The translations under genes were made by a program, and so were the position numbers. A stretch of 64,000 nucleotides of DNA, from contig OY979717.1 of the NCBI GenBank assembly GCA_963855995.1, positions 50,758,244-50,822,243 on the forward strand. Reading direction: 5' to 3'. The notes under the pieces are model-generated. The model was given only the letters and a program-made list of their open reading frames with translations, was not told the DNA's origin and did no database searches. Shown in pieces: positions 41,801 to 56,800 of this stretch. Source of the DNA: Muricea muricata. Its lineage: Eukaryota; Cnidaria; Anthozoa; Malacalcyonacea; Plexauridae. Within the stretch, counting starts at the first letter, position 1. The number at the start of each line of letters is the position of its first letter.

Positions 41801-44800
41801 TTCTGCAGTTCAGCACATTGATATAATAAGAAATATCATCGACCAATATCCCGAAATCTGTCTTGACGAGCTACAGCAGTGGATGAAATATCTAACAAGG
41901 ATTTCTGTTTCAATCAACACATTACATAGATACCTTGCAAGGATGGGTATGACATTACAAAAGGTTCGTATTATAATAAAGTATAAGTAGACTGTTTTCA
42001 TAATTTTAGTATTTATAATTTTAGGATACAAAACTTTATGCTTTTGAAACATTTTCAATAGTTGCCCATGATAGCAAAACAACGGGATGAAGAGAGAAGG
42101 GCAGCATTCAGACGAGTTATGGCATCATATAGCCGTCATCAGTTCCTATTTATAGATGAATCTTCGAAAGATGACCGGACATTGGTGGTATGTATAATTA
42201 TACTACTGCAACCACATATCGTTAGTTTGGACATAATTTGCCAGTTTACATTTCGCATTAGGCTGAGGTGACATTCCCCTATGTGTAATAAGGGCACTTT
42301 CTTCACAATCTTCAAGCCCCATCCTGTCTTCATCGATACAGAATGTGTTTGGTCTAATTGGATTTTCATACCTGTTATTTCTGGTATACATATGAATATG
42401 TATACACCATAGGTGTAGAGGTTTGTTTTTGACTGAGGGAGCTTAAGTTTACCTGGAACACAGAGTTTGTGATATGAATTTTAAGGGGGGGGGGGAGGGG
42501 AGGAAAGGACTTGGCCCTTCTCCTCAGGAAATTTCTGAAGGAACACAAACTTAACAAGCATTCAAAAGTATACATTACTTGGAGACCTAACCATGGTTAC
42601 ACGAAGTGTTGAGGAATTTATGTTAACAATTGCTGTATAATTTATTACTGTAACATATAGTATGGTAACAGAACATATAGTATGGTAAGTTCTTAAAAAT
42701 CATGTGAGACTAAGTGCTCACTCCTCCAGTAAGATATCTCAACCTCTTGCCCCCATACTATATGTCTATGATACACAATTTGTATGTTATGTTACAGATA
42801 AACAAATAACTCCCATCGCTACAAGAAGGGTAAACCCTTCAAAGCCTCCTGGTAATTGACAAAGTTAGGGATTGTAGTATTAACAATACTGTATATGGTA
42901 GGACAGCCAGAATTTGGCACTACTATTGCAATCTTTAAATGTTCAGGGGAGTTTTATTGTTGGAGCTGGACAGGGGCTTATTTATTTCTCTATGAAATGA
43001 CAAGGGTATTTCCAAAATACTGTATATACAAATTAATACAGAGGGAGTGTTTTAATAAGGAGGGTGGGTGGGTGGGTGGGTTATTTTAGAGGGAACTAAT
43101 TAGAAAAGGATTTTGACATCTGATACTTTGCATTTTTGTTTACACATAATCACTTATAACACGTACCTGTTATATTCTGTAGAGAAAATATGTTCATAAT
43201 TTGAAAGGTACTCGTCGATCCAAAAAGGACAACTTTACCCGTGGAACTAGGTTCAGTGTGCTTGCAGCATTATCTGTTGACGGTGTTGAAGTAGCTCATA
43301 CTGTTGTAGGTGCATACGACAGACAGATGTTTGAATTTGTCATGGACTATTATGTCATCCCACTTGTTGGTTCATTTGCCAGACAAGAAAAATGTTCTAT
43401 TCTTGTTATGGATAACTGCAATACTCACTTGTCTGAGAGAGTGTTTGACCACGTCAGGGAAAAGGGAGGAATAGTAATGTTTTTACCGTATGTATTATTT
43501 ACAGTAAATGATTAGGCATCCAGGCATAAGCAATTTCAAAAATATACTATTTCTTACATCATACTCCCCCTACTCTTTACTGTACACTATCAGTAGAACT
43601 TTTTCAGTTGCAAAGGCATGGCTTAAAAGGCACCATGGATGTTGCGAAAAATTTCCAATGCGTTGTTTTGAAATTGCTTTAGATCAGTTGAACTTCAATT
43701 TGAAGATTATTACAAATAAATTCCCAGTGAAAAAAATGACACTGTTGTGATTAACATTGACTTATGCATAATGAATCTGTTTAGTAAACAATTACTGGGT
43801 TGTCAACAACGAAATACAACCATGTTAAACTTAACACAATTACAACCTGCAAAATATGAATTATTTTCTCTCTTAGATATGTTCAAAAAGTTCTGTTGGA
43901 TTCTTTGAAGATTCTGGATATTTTGCCACATAACTTAAATTAATATAAAACCATAAACATGTAAATTTCCAACACAACAGTTCTAAATTAAAGTTCAGAG
44001 CTACCAGTAACATGTAGTTTGTGCATTAAAAATGGGGAAATTTGCTGCTCTTATCAAAGGAATTCTTTATCGCTTTTGTAAGTTTATTTACATTAGTTGA
44101 GTTTGTTATGCCCATATTACTCAGAATCTGATTTCCAACATGGTCACGGATAAAGCAAGACATGAAAATACCATCCACTTTGTGTTGGATGAAAATTGGA
44201 ATGTATTGTTCCAGTTGAATAGATTGAAGAAATTCACAGCAATCGTTGTCTCGTTGACAGTATACTCATGAATAGGCTTCAGTCCAAATCCTGGAGACTG
44301 TTTTATCTGACTACCAATATCTGAATTTACACTTATTCCAGGACTTGAACTTGAAGCAGACATTGGAGATTTGGGACTTGTAGTACTATGTATGTCTGGT
44401 GGGGGTGACATTGTCAAACCTTGATTGAAGATTTTGGTTGCTAGCCAAGGAGTGCTAAAATAATACAAACCACTGGGTTTTATTTTGCAGAGTTGCAGTA
44501 GACATTCAAGTAAAAAATAAGTAGGGTGCACTGGGGCTCAATGGTTTAATTAACTCTTTTACTGATGATGCACTATTTCTACTTTACATTTTAGTCTCTA
44601 CCATTAGGCAATTTTACATGTTAGTGGGAGAGATGTGCTGCCACACAACATGTTGATAGGTCAAAACTTGAAATTTCAAATCTCTTCTCACTTATGTTCA
44701 TACCTCACTATACCAAATCTTACCTGCAACATTGTCATACATACTTGTATAATTCATCATTGCTAAAAGTGCATTTTGAAAGGTTTCATTCTTTGCTTGA

Positions 44801-47800
44801 TTTTGTAGAACAATGGTTTGCAAAAGTTGATTTGTAGTAACATCACTTTTATCTTTCTGCTTCTATTTATTTTGCTTCTCATCTCGACCTTTCGGAGGAA
44901 CACCAATTTCATTGATAAACTCTTCCCAAAGGGGTTCGTCACCAACACCTTTAGACGTTCCTGACACAATTAAGTCAGTCCACAACTTTAAATGTCTCTC
45001 ACCATATCTAGAAAAAGTACCTTTTTTTTCAAGGTCTCGGACAAGTCTTATGTGGGTATTATTCCAAATTTCATTCACACTAGCTTTTGACTTCTTTCAC
45101 CTGTATCATATGTATCCATCACGAGCCGGTCTTGATCAAGCCCTTCCTCATCATCAAGAAGATCATCACTTGCAAATGTTAGCTGCCTACTTCTTTTGCG
45201 GCTTGTGTTCTCTTAAATAAATGTTAGGAATGAATTAGCTACTCAGTTAAAAAACTTAATTCCTACAGCTTCTTTACTGAAAAGGAAAATTGTCTGGATA
45301 TAGACAGTGTAAAATACTTTTTAATCAAGTAGGGCACATAATGGCACACAGCTTAAATAATGGCTGTATTAAGTGGCAATGCAACATTCAAACTAATTAA
45401 TTATCTGCTCTTTCTCTCTCTCTCTTTCAAGGGCAAGAGATTTATTGCCTCATTACAATCAAAGATTACCCACAACTGCATTCAATCATTCTCACTCCTG
45501 TTATATAATTTCAACTCTAAGTTAAAGGGAAATGGCAACAAAAATTTTTATCGTCTCATTTGAAAGAGACTCCAAAATAATGTATAGAAGTCAATTACAG
45601 AATTTTTATATCTGCCTTATTTGGTGAGATATTTTGACTTGAAATCTTTAGTTGCCCGCCATCTTGGATATTTGTAGATATGTATGATACGTCACAACTT
45701 GGGTCACGCAATTTTTTTTCTTGGGACACAATGATTAATCTTCTCCAGTAACCACACACATAGTGAGTGTTTTGGATTTCAGCACGGACTGAAAAGGTTT
45801 CACAAATATTCTATTGGCGGTAGGTATTTAGGAGAAGCTTTGAATGGCTTATCCCTGTTGTGACGTCACTAAAACATTGTTAATGAGGTTAAGAATTAAT
45901 CCAAGATGGCGGACAGTTCGATTAATTTAGGTGAGAATATCTCCCAAAGTAAAACAGATATAAAAATTTTGTAATAGACTTCTATATATTATTTTAGAGT
46001 CTCTTTTAAATGAGAAAAAAAAATTTTTGTGTCCATTTCCCTTTAAAAATTAAAAAAATGGAGTAACCAATGTATTTGAAACACCTTGAAAGTAAAATAA
46101 CTTATCAAATACTTGTGCAATTAATAACCTTTATAATTTCAATTTCACATAAAACAATTAATTTTGGCATGCATATAATCATAGAGTTGTCTTCTTCAAA
46201 ATTAATTCAACTGTCTAATGTAGTTGGTGCATAATGGGACTCATCATGATATTCTTACATGTTTTTCACTAAAGAACAGGAAAATTCAATGGATATACTG
46301 GAGATGTGGCATGGCACAACCCTCCCCTAGCCCTGGCAAGATAGGGTAAGAAGGGGGGGGTCACATAACCAAACCATGCATGTCACTTTGAAAACAATGT
46401 CAATAAAGAATAGTGACTAGTTCTGCACTCAGTGCAGTGGTATTATTCATTATTACTTAAGGCCTTTGGATGCATTATCATATATTTATTGTCAGTAAAA
46501 GAATTACTCCTGTAATTTCTTTTGAAGATTGGGTGACACAAATGACTACGACTCTCAAAATATAGTGACATGCTGGATCAATCCTTATGAAAAACATAAT
46601 TAATTAATTAACATGTCGAAATATGTACCTGCTGTACTTGGTCTGTCGACAGTAAAACAGGCAATACCGATGGATGAAATTGTTCCATTCTTATTTGTAT
46701 ATTCACTCAGAGCACTCTCAAAATCTTCATCCGTTTTCAGCTTTACACATTGCTTTGTTCCTTTTCTTAGCCAAAACAAGCCACTTGTTGGAACATAAAC
46801 AGTATCACCATCATCCAAGTCTGTTTGCAAGTTCTTGTACAGTTGTGTGCTTGGGAATGTCACGAAGAATGTCAGCAGACCCTGAGACCCTGATCTGTTT
46901 GTTTTTTTCTGTTGCTTTGTACACAAATATCTGAAGCAGTTTTTCAGCAATTCGGGGAGACCGTCTGAGTCGTACTGGGTCCTCTAAATTTGTTTAAAAT
47001 GTATTAACTGTTACTTTCTAAATGTATGACAAGGGGCGTGATGAATATATGATCAATGTCAGTAGTTATAACCAAGATGAAAGAACCAGATTTAATATAT
47101 GTAACCCCTAAAATTCTTGCAGCTAACAGTCTCTTGTTATGAACTGAGTTTATATGACACCAAAAAATGACTTCAGAAACACAATGCATAGCACTGTTTT
47201 GAAAATTAATTTGGGTAAGTATTTCTTCTATATATAGCACTTGAATTTGTGGTCGGACTTGAATTGTGGTAATCTTTAGTATCCGACTATTAATATTCGG
47301 CCATTACGTGCTTGGCGATGCATGAAATTTAATTTATTGATTATCTGCATGTATCTTTGAGACTCCAATCAGCTGCCATGAATATTGTTTGGAAACCAGG
47401 ATATTCCCGCAAAATAGGTCCAATATCCAAGTCTCCGTTGACGGCAACTATGGCCTTCGTTCGCCCGCGCTTCTTGTAATACAATTAGTTGGTTAATGAA
47501 AATTTCTTTACCGGTAGTGACCTAAACCTGATCTGTTATCATGGATTGCATTGTTTGAAAGTTCCATCCAGACGGAAGTTCGAGTGGCGTTGACTCCGCT
47601 CCTTTAACTTTTCCATTTCTCGTTTCGAGAAACAACACAACTTCTCTCTGAAAGTGCGATATAAAACCAAGAATAGAAGATTTGTGGTATTTACTATTCA
47701 CACATGAACGTTCATTTGAATGAATTGAATCAAAATATGACTAATCTGAGCTAGAAATGAAAAAAAAAACACATAAAAAACGTACTCCCGCTTCTTCCAC

Positions 47801-50800
47801 TATTTGAGTTTCTTCTGGCTCTGGACAGGCCACGTATCGTGTTTCAAAATACTGGCTTTCTTCCGAATTCTGTTCATGGGACTCCATGACATCCGCCATA
47901 TTTTTTCCCCAAACCAGTAGCAACCACGCCGTTTTGTAAAATTAGCGACCGCGCTCAAATGTCAAAAACAACTTTTGCTGTCAAGCATTGCGCGTTAGGT
48001 GGTCGCGTATCACTCGAAACTGCTGTAATGAAAATATCGGGAGCAGTATTGCGCAGCCACGTTTTGGTAAATGAGGCAATGTCAGCATCAATAGTTTTGA
48101 TGGTATAGGCGATTTGGCAATTTTTGGAGCAAGTGACATCGTATTAGATAATAGGATTGACGGAACAAAATGATTTGAAGACAAACTTACGTGTTTTTGA
48201 TCATTTTACGGGAATCACTTAATGACCATTGCGCGCACGATTGCCCATTGAGATCCCAGAAGGATACTTGATTCTCTTCTCTGCGTTATTTTGTTTACAA
48301 GAATCAGGTGGCTTTGCCAATCCAGTGGGTGATTTGGGAAGCAGTTGATCTGAAAATTTTCCCCGTTATATGCCGAGATATACCTGCATGTACTATGGGT
48401 TGTAGTATGTAGTTGTAGATCGATTGTGACCAGATCTGACGGTTTTTCGGTGGTTTTGGATTGTTTTCCTGGTGCAATCATGTTGACGACTCGTCTGCTC
48501 TTTCAAAGTTAATTTTCTTATTGGCCGTTAGAAATTTTTACTCCTTTGCGGTGGATGACGTGTAATAATTGTTGGTATACTCTGATTTTAACTTGAGCTC
48601 GGTTGTCGTTTTAATCTTTGTGTGATTTTACGTTGATTGTCACTTAGTGGGCTATCCCTTTTTTCAATGATGCAGGGATCTTTATGAGATGGATCATTGT
48701 ATTAAAGATACTTGTATTAATGATGTTATTTTGCTCAGAGAGTTTATACGACAAACTTTGCAGCTGCGCCTCAACATTTCCTTCAAATTACAAAAATTGA
48801 GCTTTAAAATTTGCCAGATTTTCTTCTGAGCGCCATTGGACCGGATTAGACATGTCTGTCGGTTGAACAGAGTCGCGCAGCTCAAAAGTGTTACAGAATG
48901 ACATATCGATAGTCTTAAAGTTCCTTTAAAGTAAAAGCACCCAGCATATCATCGGCTTCAACAGGTGTATTAATTAGGACGTCTGCTTTAGATATCCTAT
49001 TTGGATCATCGATTATAGGCAGATTGGTTAAATCCTTACCGTTTGATATAACAGTTATTTCAACGGATGCAGTCACAGCACAAACCTTTTCGTCAGAATC
49101 CACATGCTTAGATGATGGCTGGCGTTCCAAATATTTTAACGTAGAGTTTCCTTTACAAACTTTTCTTAAAAAGTCTTTCAGCAAATACCCCTTCTTTCCC
49201 TGAAAAAGGAGTTGTTTTGCATGATACCAAGTAATTGATATGCCAGATTCGCTGTTTGATAACTTCTAAGAGTTCCCACTCGGCGAGGTCCATTTGCCGT
49301 TCAGGCCGACAAGTTCGCGAAGAAATGTTGTACATCTTCGAATTCCATTTTAAAACGCTTACCATCATAGGTATGGTGTAAATTATCATTATATGAAAGA
49401 AAATCGCCTGAGTTCAACCTCATACATGCAGAATTCTGAAAATTGTACGGAACAAAGGCATGCATGACTAACCGCTATTGCTGTTTACAAAATGTTTTGA
49501 AAAGAGCTTGTTCAAATGTCGAATGTGTTTGTGTGGAAAAATATTGGAAATTGGCTAACTGATGGCTTTTTTTTCCTTTCTGGTAAGATTGATTAAAATG
49601 AGCATGATACTTTTTAGGCATTGAAAGGGTTGTCAAGTGTAGTCAGTTATCATTTTTCACCTTTCAATAAGTAATCGTACTGATTTTAGCAAGTTTGGGA
49701 ACGTCGTTTGGTCAAAATACAGGCCCGTAGTACCTAAAAACTTTTCATTGCTTTTATATTGTATGTTGCTCACTATACTATCTAACACTATTTAGACTGT
49801 GAAATCGACAAGCTCAATTATGTTTTTGGTGTTGAATGTCTCAATTCTCAGTGTTAATTATTATAAAATACAGAAAAGAGGTCCAAAGATACGTTTGAAA
49901 ACATTTTTGTCTGCATGATTTATGTTTTACCAGAGGCAAGTTGTTTTATTTTAACGCATGGAACTTTGTGTGTGCCTGTTAATAGATAAGTCTTATACCA
50001 ACTTATATGCCAATAATTATAAATTTTGTCATTTGTTAATTTTTACTCAAAACATATTTCTCAAAAAAATCATATGAAATGATTTTTTTTTCAATGCTGC
50101 TTTTTATTCTAGTCTTACGTCATTCCAAGTTCATGTTAGGTTGATCTGGATTACACCGATAAAAGCTGGGCCAGTGACATGTGCCTGTTCTGTGTGGCAT
50201 CATGCAAGTAAATTAATTTTGTCGTTGATGCTAATACCAATGATGGAAACATTCGGAAACTAGCTGAAAAGCACCCTGCATGATCGTGCACTAGTATATA
50301 AAGGTCAAATTTTCTTCGTGACGATAAAAAAAGTAATTTGTAACTAATCTCTTTCAATGGTATCCCAATTTGTGACTGTCTTGAAATCAATTTTCATTGG
50401 ATAATAATAATTTGAGACCCAAATCTTAGTACAGTATAGGAAATGTTCAAGAATGTTTATTGTATTTATTCCAATAGGGATGCCAAAATAATAAAATCAT
50501 TGTGTGTGTGGGTGGGGTAGGGGGAATATTTTAAAATGGCACTTTCACTAATAAAAAGTTGTTCTTAAAATTGTTTGCTAAGTATTGTCAAACAAATAAT
50601 GAAAGCACTATAACTCTTGTACAACTCTACAATATTCATACACACACTTACCCTTTAACTTTGAAAATTACTCCATCTTCATGAATTATTGCTTTTTGGC
50701 ACTGGATTCACTGGCCAAACGTGTATCATGCGATCTTGGTAATGTCGCATTTCAATTCAAGAATTTCCGGCCATCTTGCTTTTCTAAACCTCACGGCTTC

Positions 50801-53800
50801 AGGATATGCACACAGAGCGTAGCAATTTGACAGGATTCCAATCAGAAAATACTTTGAAACCCAAATCGGATCCGAACTTGGGGCCTGTAGAAAACCCGGA
50901 CTCGACATGAAAACAGGACTCGACATTCAAACTTACCTTTGAAAAAAGCCATTACTTCACATAGTTAATTTATTCAAAACCGTTTATCAACATAAATTGC
51001 GTGGAGAAAAAATACGAGTGAAACGTTCAACATTTAACGCCTTACTAAGTTGTTGCATGACGTGATTTTTTAAACACTTCGATATTTTGGCCATTTTGGA
51101 GAAATATTTCGCATGTGTACTTATCGCGCTAATTTTTCAAAGACCACCATTCGTTTGTCTTAAAAGACAGCTGGTGTCAGGGCCTTTCCCCTCCCTTCAA
51201 AAAGGCCCTGGGAATGTTGGCGCTAATTTCCTGAACGCTAGTCTAAAAATACAGTTTCAAACGCTCATAACTCAACAAAAACGTAAAAAATCAAACTAAT
51301 TATAATAATGTGTTATATGTAGTTTTTCTTAGCTTTTTGACAACATAAGTAATTTCTCCCAGAAAAAGTTCTGAAATTTCGCCTTTATTGGCAATAGTGT
51401 AGTTTTATAGAAAATTTAGGACAAAGCGTGTTGGCTAAAGCCCACAAGAAATTTTTACGCGTTCAACATGCAGAAATATACTTATTAAACCTAAGGGTAC
51501 AATACAAACATAAAATGAAATTGCCCCTCGATATGGTAAGTAAACACGTATTTTTGTACCTCCGCCTCCCTGACTATAAGAACGTTAAATTTTTATGATC
51601 TAAAAGGGTAAATACATACCTTTGCCAAATCCCAGGAAAAAAAGATTGCAGCAATTAGAACCGTTTTTTAGCCGTGAACTCGAAAAATCCACGATGTAAA
51701 CACGATAATTCGCTATAATAACATACGCCACAAGTTGCGTTGACGCAATGTCGGATCATCATCGTTCAAATCAAATGAAATTTGATTTTTAGCATTTATC
51801 TTGAGAGCTGTGACATCAATTACGTCATATTTTTTGACCAAACACAGCCAGCTACACTGCTCCGGAAATATTTTAAAATTTCATTACCAAAATACGATTT
51901 CTGTTAATGCCTTCCGAGCCACGTATGTGCTCTAAAAAATTGTTTTTTAATTACTGTAGCAGACAGATGAAAATAAGGTTGAAATGTGGCAAAACATTTG
52001 AGCCTGGCGATGTCACCGTCGGTTCTCAAGCGGGTTCTGCCTCAGATCCAATTATATACGTAAGTAGAATGATCTATGTAGGATGTATAAAAAGGTAGAT
52101 AATCTAACCTTTTTTATCTTGGCTGTACAGCCTTTTGTTTTAAATCCTAACCAGTTTCTGGCTTAGCGTTGTTCCTGTTATATGGAACTTTTAAAATGAG
52201 TGATTTCATTTCAATGATTTCATAATTTGATTCTTAAGACATTTTTACTGAAATCTGTTCGCCATAATGGATTTTTTATGTATGCCACGTTGCAAATGGA
52301 ATCGTGTCTACCTGCTGTTTCATTACGTATTTGGTCAAATTATTTCGTTTTTAGCTCAGCCGATTGTTCGTCGTATGCGGTTGGATTTTCAGTACTGCTG
52401 CTGCAACCTTTCTTTGATATTAAAATGTATGATACACACATGAAGCTTAAAACTGAGTAAAATCCGCCCGCACAGGGTGAACTGTTATCAGCTGAGCTAA
52501 TGTGCACGTGTAACTTTTGCTCAGCCGGTACTCTCGTGTGCGGAAAGCGTTACTTGCTGTATTAGAAATAGTTTTAAGGCTTCTACCACTTGTGACGTCG
52601 TGTGCATATCCACAAGTTTATATCCAGCTTTACTGGTATCAATTTATGTTTCGTGCACGAAAGTCTGTTCTTTGATCCCAGTCCTAAATTTGCGATATTT
52701 CATACTAGAATCCAAGAACGGAACATTCACGAAACGTTTAACAGTTATTCTACAAACTCGAGTCGTATATGACCTGATACTTACTTGCTTGCGATAGTAA
52801 ACTTACGTGGTGTTTCCACAAACTTTTTTTTTAATTTCTTGCCAATTCTTCGCTCCTTGAAAACTCTCCCGAGTCCTTTTGAATGTTGTTTTTGTCACGC
52901 GCCGGCTTCACCCAATCATAGGCCGCGATCATAGGAGTTATCGTTCCAGTTACTGAATATTACTGATTGGGAGTTGACTATACCTCCTCCGCAGCATTGA
53001 TATGCACTTATACTGGATAGCCTACGCTAATACAAGTCTCTAATAAAAATTGAAGCCGTAAGTAAGTCATGTTTTGCGACCGGCGGCCATCTTGAATGGC
53101 CCCACTTGAGGAGTGAAGACTATAAATTACTATTAAAAATTTGGCATTTTAGCGTGTTTTTGCCTTTAACTGGCGTTGTACGAAATGAAATCGAGACAAA
53201 TTTAGCTTTTTTAAAAGAAACACCGTTCAGAGGTGAGTAAAGAACATTTTATTGTTGAAATTGCAGGTAAAAACTTTGATACTATCACGACCGATTACGA
53301 CCCGCTTTGACAGTGGAATATCAGATCAAACGAGACATTACAGAAAGTAATTCAGTTTTTAGTACAAAATAGTCACTGCAGTAGGTAGACAACTGCTATA
53401 CAGTGTACACTATCAGGTTATACTGCCCATTAAATTTGTATAATGGGCAGCATAACCTAATAGTCCAAAGTGTATATGAAATAATTGTAAATTTAACATT
53501 TTTATGTTTAGGCTGGAAAATTTGTGCAGATGAAGTGTTAAAGACCTCTTGCTTATAATAGTAATTTGTAGAATAAAACTAAAAAGAAATTAAGTTCTAT
53601 CGTTGACATTATCTGATGTAACCTGCAGTACTCAATACTGTAGTTTATACTGTAAACGTTCATACAAGGACTGAGTTTGAGTCAGCCTGGCCTTGGGAAG
53701 ATCTCACTTATGATCGGAGCTACAACCTTAAAGGCGAAAAACAATAGATCTAAATGAAATGAAGTTTAAATATCACCTATGAAATGTCAATGTCTATAAA

Positions 53801-56800
53801 ACCGAGTTTTATGATTGCTAAATAGTCTAGTAGGTAAAGCTGCTAATATTGCATTTGCATTCATATGAGCCAGGTGCCTGCTTAGCTGAAATAGTGCAAT
53901 TAATTTCCTTGTATAAATGTTTACATTTGGGAAAATTTAAAATATTTTCCACTGTAATAAAGTTGACACCAGAACATAAACATGCATAGTCTCATCATTG
54001 TGAGAAATGTTAAACCAAGCTGGTAAACTTGATGCATTCACATGAGCCAGTAAGGTGAGATATCACTTGATTCAGGCAAGATCTTGCCACGCCAGGCTGG
54101 GCAGCTTTCCACATGATTACATTTTAAACATATCGAAACTAACTCATAGCCATTAAGATTTAATTCTAGCTTTCCCGCACTTTTGCAATTTATTTAAGCC
54201 CTTACGCTCGAGTAATTACTGGGCAGAACGTCGTTTGGCATTTGGAAGTAATACATACTAATCTAAGAGAAGAATGGACCCTGAATCTGGGCCATCATCC
54301 GAGATAGAGCCACGCGGTGTCGAACCCGAAAGTCTGCGAAAGCTGACGGCAACGAAAGTCAGTCGAACTCGATGCTCAAAGCACTCGGACAACTCAGCGC
54401 TGAAATGGCCTCTGTGAAATCGCAGCTGGCGCAGACCAGACATAGAGGCCACAATAAGCCTTCACCCGACACAGATGAGAGCGAATTCAGTTCTTCTGAA
54501 GTGAACAAGCTTCTGACGATAGCAACAACAGCAATAAGACAAAAAAACACGACACCTTCTATCGATACTCGTATTGAAACCTTGATCGCCAGCAACCCCG
54601 GCATAAAAAGTTATAGAAGCCGGTGGAGTTTTTAGCGAAATAGCCCATGACCTAAAAGTAAAAGAACAAAATGGTAAAGTTGTCATCGGCGAACTCGCGG
54701 CTATTGTGCAATCCTTACTATCCGAGAAATTGCCTGACGCTATGTTGCAAACGAAAGTCGAACTATATCCACGGCCTGAGAATAATTTTCAAGGACTGAA
54801 AACCCTACGAGTAAACCAGCTAATATGGCAACAACTCGCCGCGACAGTTAAAAACACAAACCGCCCTGCTTGCCAGAGTGGTGGCTATGTTAAGAGTTGC
54901 CGACATTGCTCTTGAACAGAAGACTGATGAGAAAATCTTAGTTGTCACCACAAATACTGTGGCGCTAGCGCTTCAGTGTTATCAGGAGCTAAACACGGTC
55001 AGAAGATTTCACATGAAAAAGGAGCTGCTGCATTGCTGAGGATGATTACGCTGCATTGTGCAATGGAAGCACGCCAGCCTTGGACGAATGGTTTGGAGAC
55101 CTGACCAGACAAACTAAGGACGTACAAGAGGCAAGCAAAGTCGCAAAAAAGGTCAGATGAGATGGCGCTAGCTGTCGTATCCAAATTCCCACCAGAGATA
55201 TGCTAATAAAAGGCGTACAATACAAATCACGCAGCGATCGGGATTTTCGGTGGGGCCGAGGAAAGCCAAGACAGCCAGGAAAACAGCACAACAACCAGAA
55301 GCCAAACCAATAACGCATTCAACAGCAACAAAAGTGGTAAACACAGATTTAAATAATATTCATACTGTTGATACACCGCACTTCTCGTTTAGCGCGGGAA
55401 AAATAAAACTACTTTTGCATGTTTGGAAACAGTTCATTACAGTGCCAACTGATGCCTACTGTAGTGTCCCAGTCCGTAAGGTATTTCATTTCAAGTATCT
55501 CCTCTGCTTCTTGGGGACACAGTAGACAGTAGAAGAATGTACTCCCAATCTTGAGGCTACTAGAGCTTTTATGGAGAGCTTAGGGTTTACTCCCCATCTG
55601 GAAAAATCAGTGCTTACCCCAACACAAGTTGTTTTTTTGGGGTTCATATTAAATTCAACTTTAATGACAGAAGACAAGTTTTTAAAAACCAAGGCATAAT
55701 GTCTATTCTTGTTAAGTATCAATGCTTCTACTATACAAGAGCTAGCAGAAATTATAGGTATACTGGTGGCAAACCTCCCAGGTGTTGAACTTTGGCCACT
55801 ACATTATAGAACTCTGGAGCATGATAAGGATCAAGCACTCCCAGCTTCTAAAGGAAGCTACATGTGGCAGGTGTGCCTCTCACAGAACTCCCTCAGTGAT
55901 CTCCACATGCACTAGTGAATGGACAACATTGCCCTGTCCTGTAGACATATTATTGAACAAACCATCAGTTAGATTCCAGTCGGATGCATCTAAGCTGGGT
56001 TGGGGGGGGGGGGGAGCATACAACAATCAGAGTATTGAGGGCCGATGGGCTAGCACTGAGAAAACACAACGCATAAATATGCTGGAACTTCAAGCAGCAC
56101 TTTTTGGTCTTACATCATTTTGTGCAAACATGTCTGACATTCATGTAAAATTGGAGCTGGATACCACTGCAGATACAGGTTATAGCTATTAACATGGGAA
56201 GCTCCAAATCTGATGTATTAAACAATCTTGCACATGAATAATGGAATTGGTGTATTGATCACACTAGGTAGCTTAAGATTTACAACGCGGCAGCTCGACG
56301 ACGCGCCTTCAAAACAAAGAATGTTTTTATAGAAAACAATAATTATGAATAATTTGTGTCCCAGAAGTGTTCTGAACTGCGTAGTCATTCTCAATACAAC
56401 GTCAAACTAAGCATTATCACGTCTCTTAAGCAACGCGAAAGCATGTTACGACGTGGGTAGTGTTATTGAAGTTCATCTTACAACAGAGACCGCATCGTTT
56501 TAAACCGTTTGCAAGCTACTAAAACAAGCTTCTAACGATTATTACAGCAATCCAATTCTAAAAAGCTTTTTCTTATCTATAAATATTGACACCGCATCGT
56601 GGAGTTGTCGCGTCGTGGATCTTAAGCTCCCTAATATCTGGGTGACAGCCGCCCAAAACCTCATTGCAGACAGACAATCGAGGAAATTCCAGGAGGAACA
56701 TGAGTGGAGGCTCACATACATTAGCAAGTGGCTGGACTGTTGTCGTAAAGGACAGATTGATCAGTTTAAACCGAGCCTAGGCAACGCACTTTTTACAAAC

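Larger units (their letters stand above)
38277..48025. mobile_element. 9.75 kb IS630/Tc1-like DNA transposon with two genes
   Basis: Inverted ends of about 84 bp starting CAGCAGTTTCGAGTGAT, with TA on both sides (38275-38276, 48026-48027). It interrupts the endonuclease region of the LINE. Inside, a spliced DDE transposase gene runs right (41486 onward) and a second spliced gene runs left (from 47899); the two converge near 44 kb. A 3,040-bp palindromic element (38391-41430) sits between the left end and the transposase, and a TTAA-flanked MITE (45526-46042) lies in the second gene. Without these it is about 6.2 kb, long for a Tc1-type element. Confidence 0.82.
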
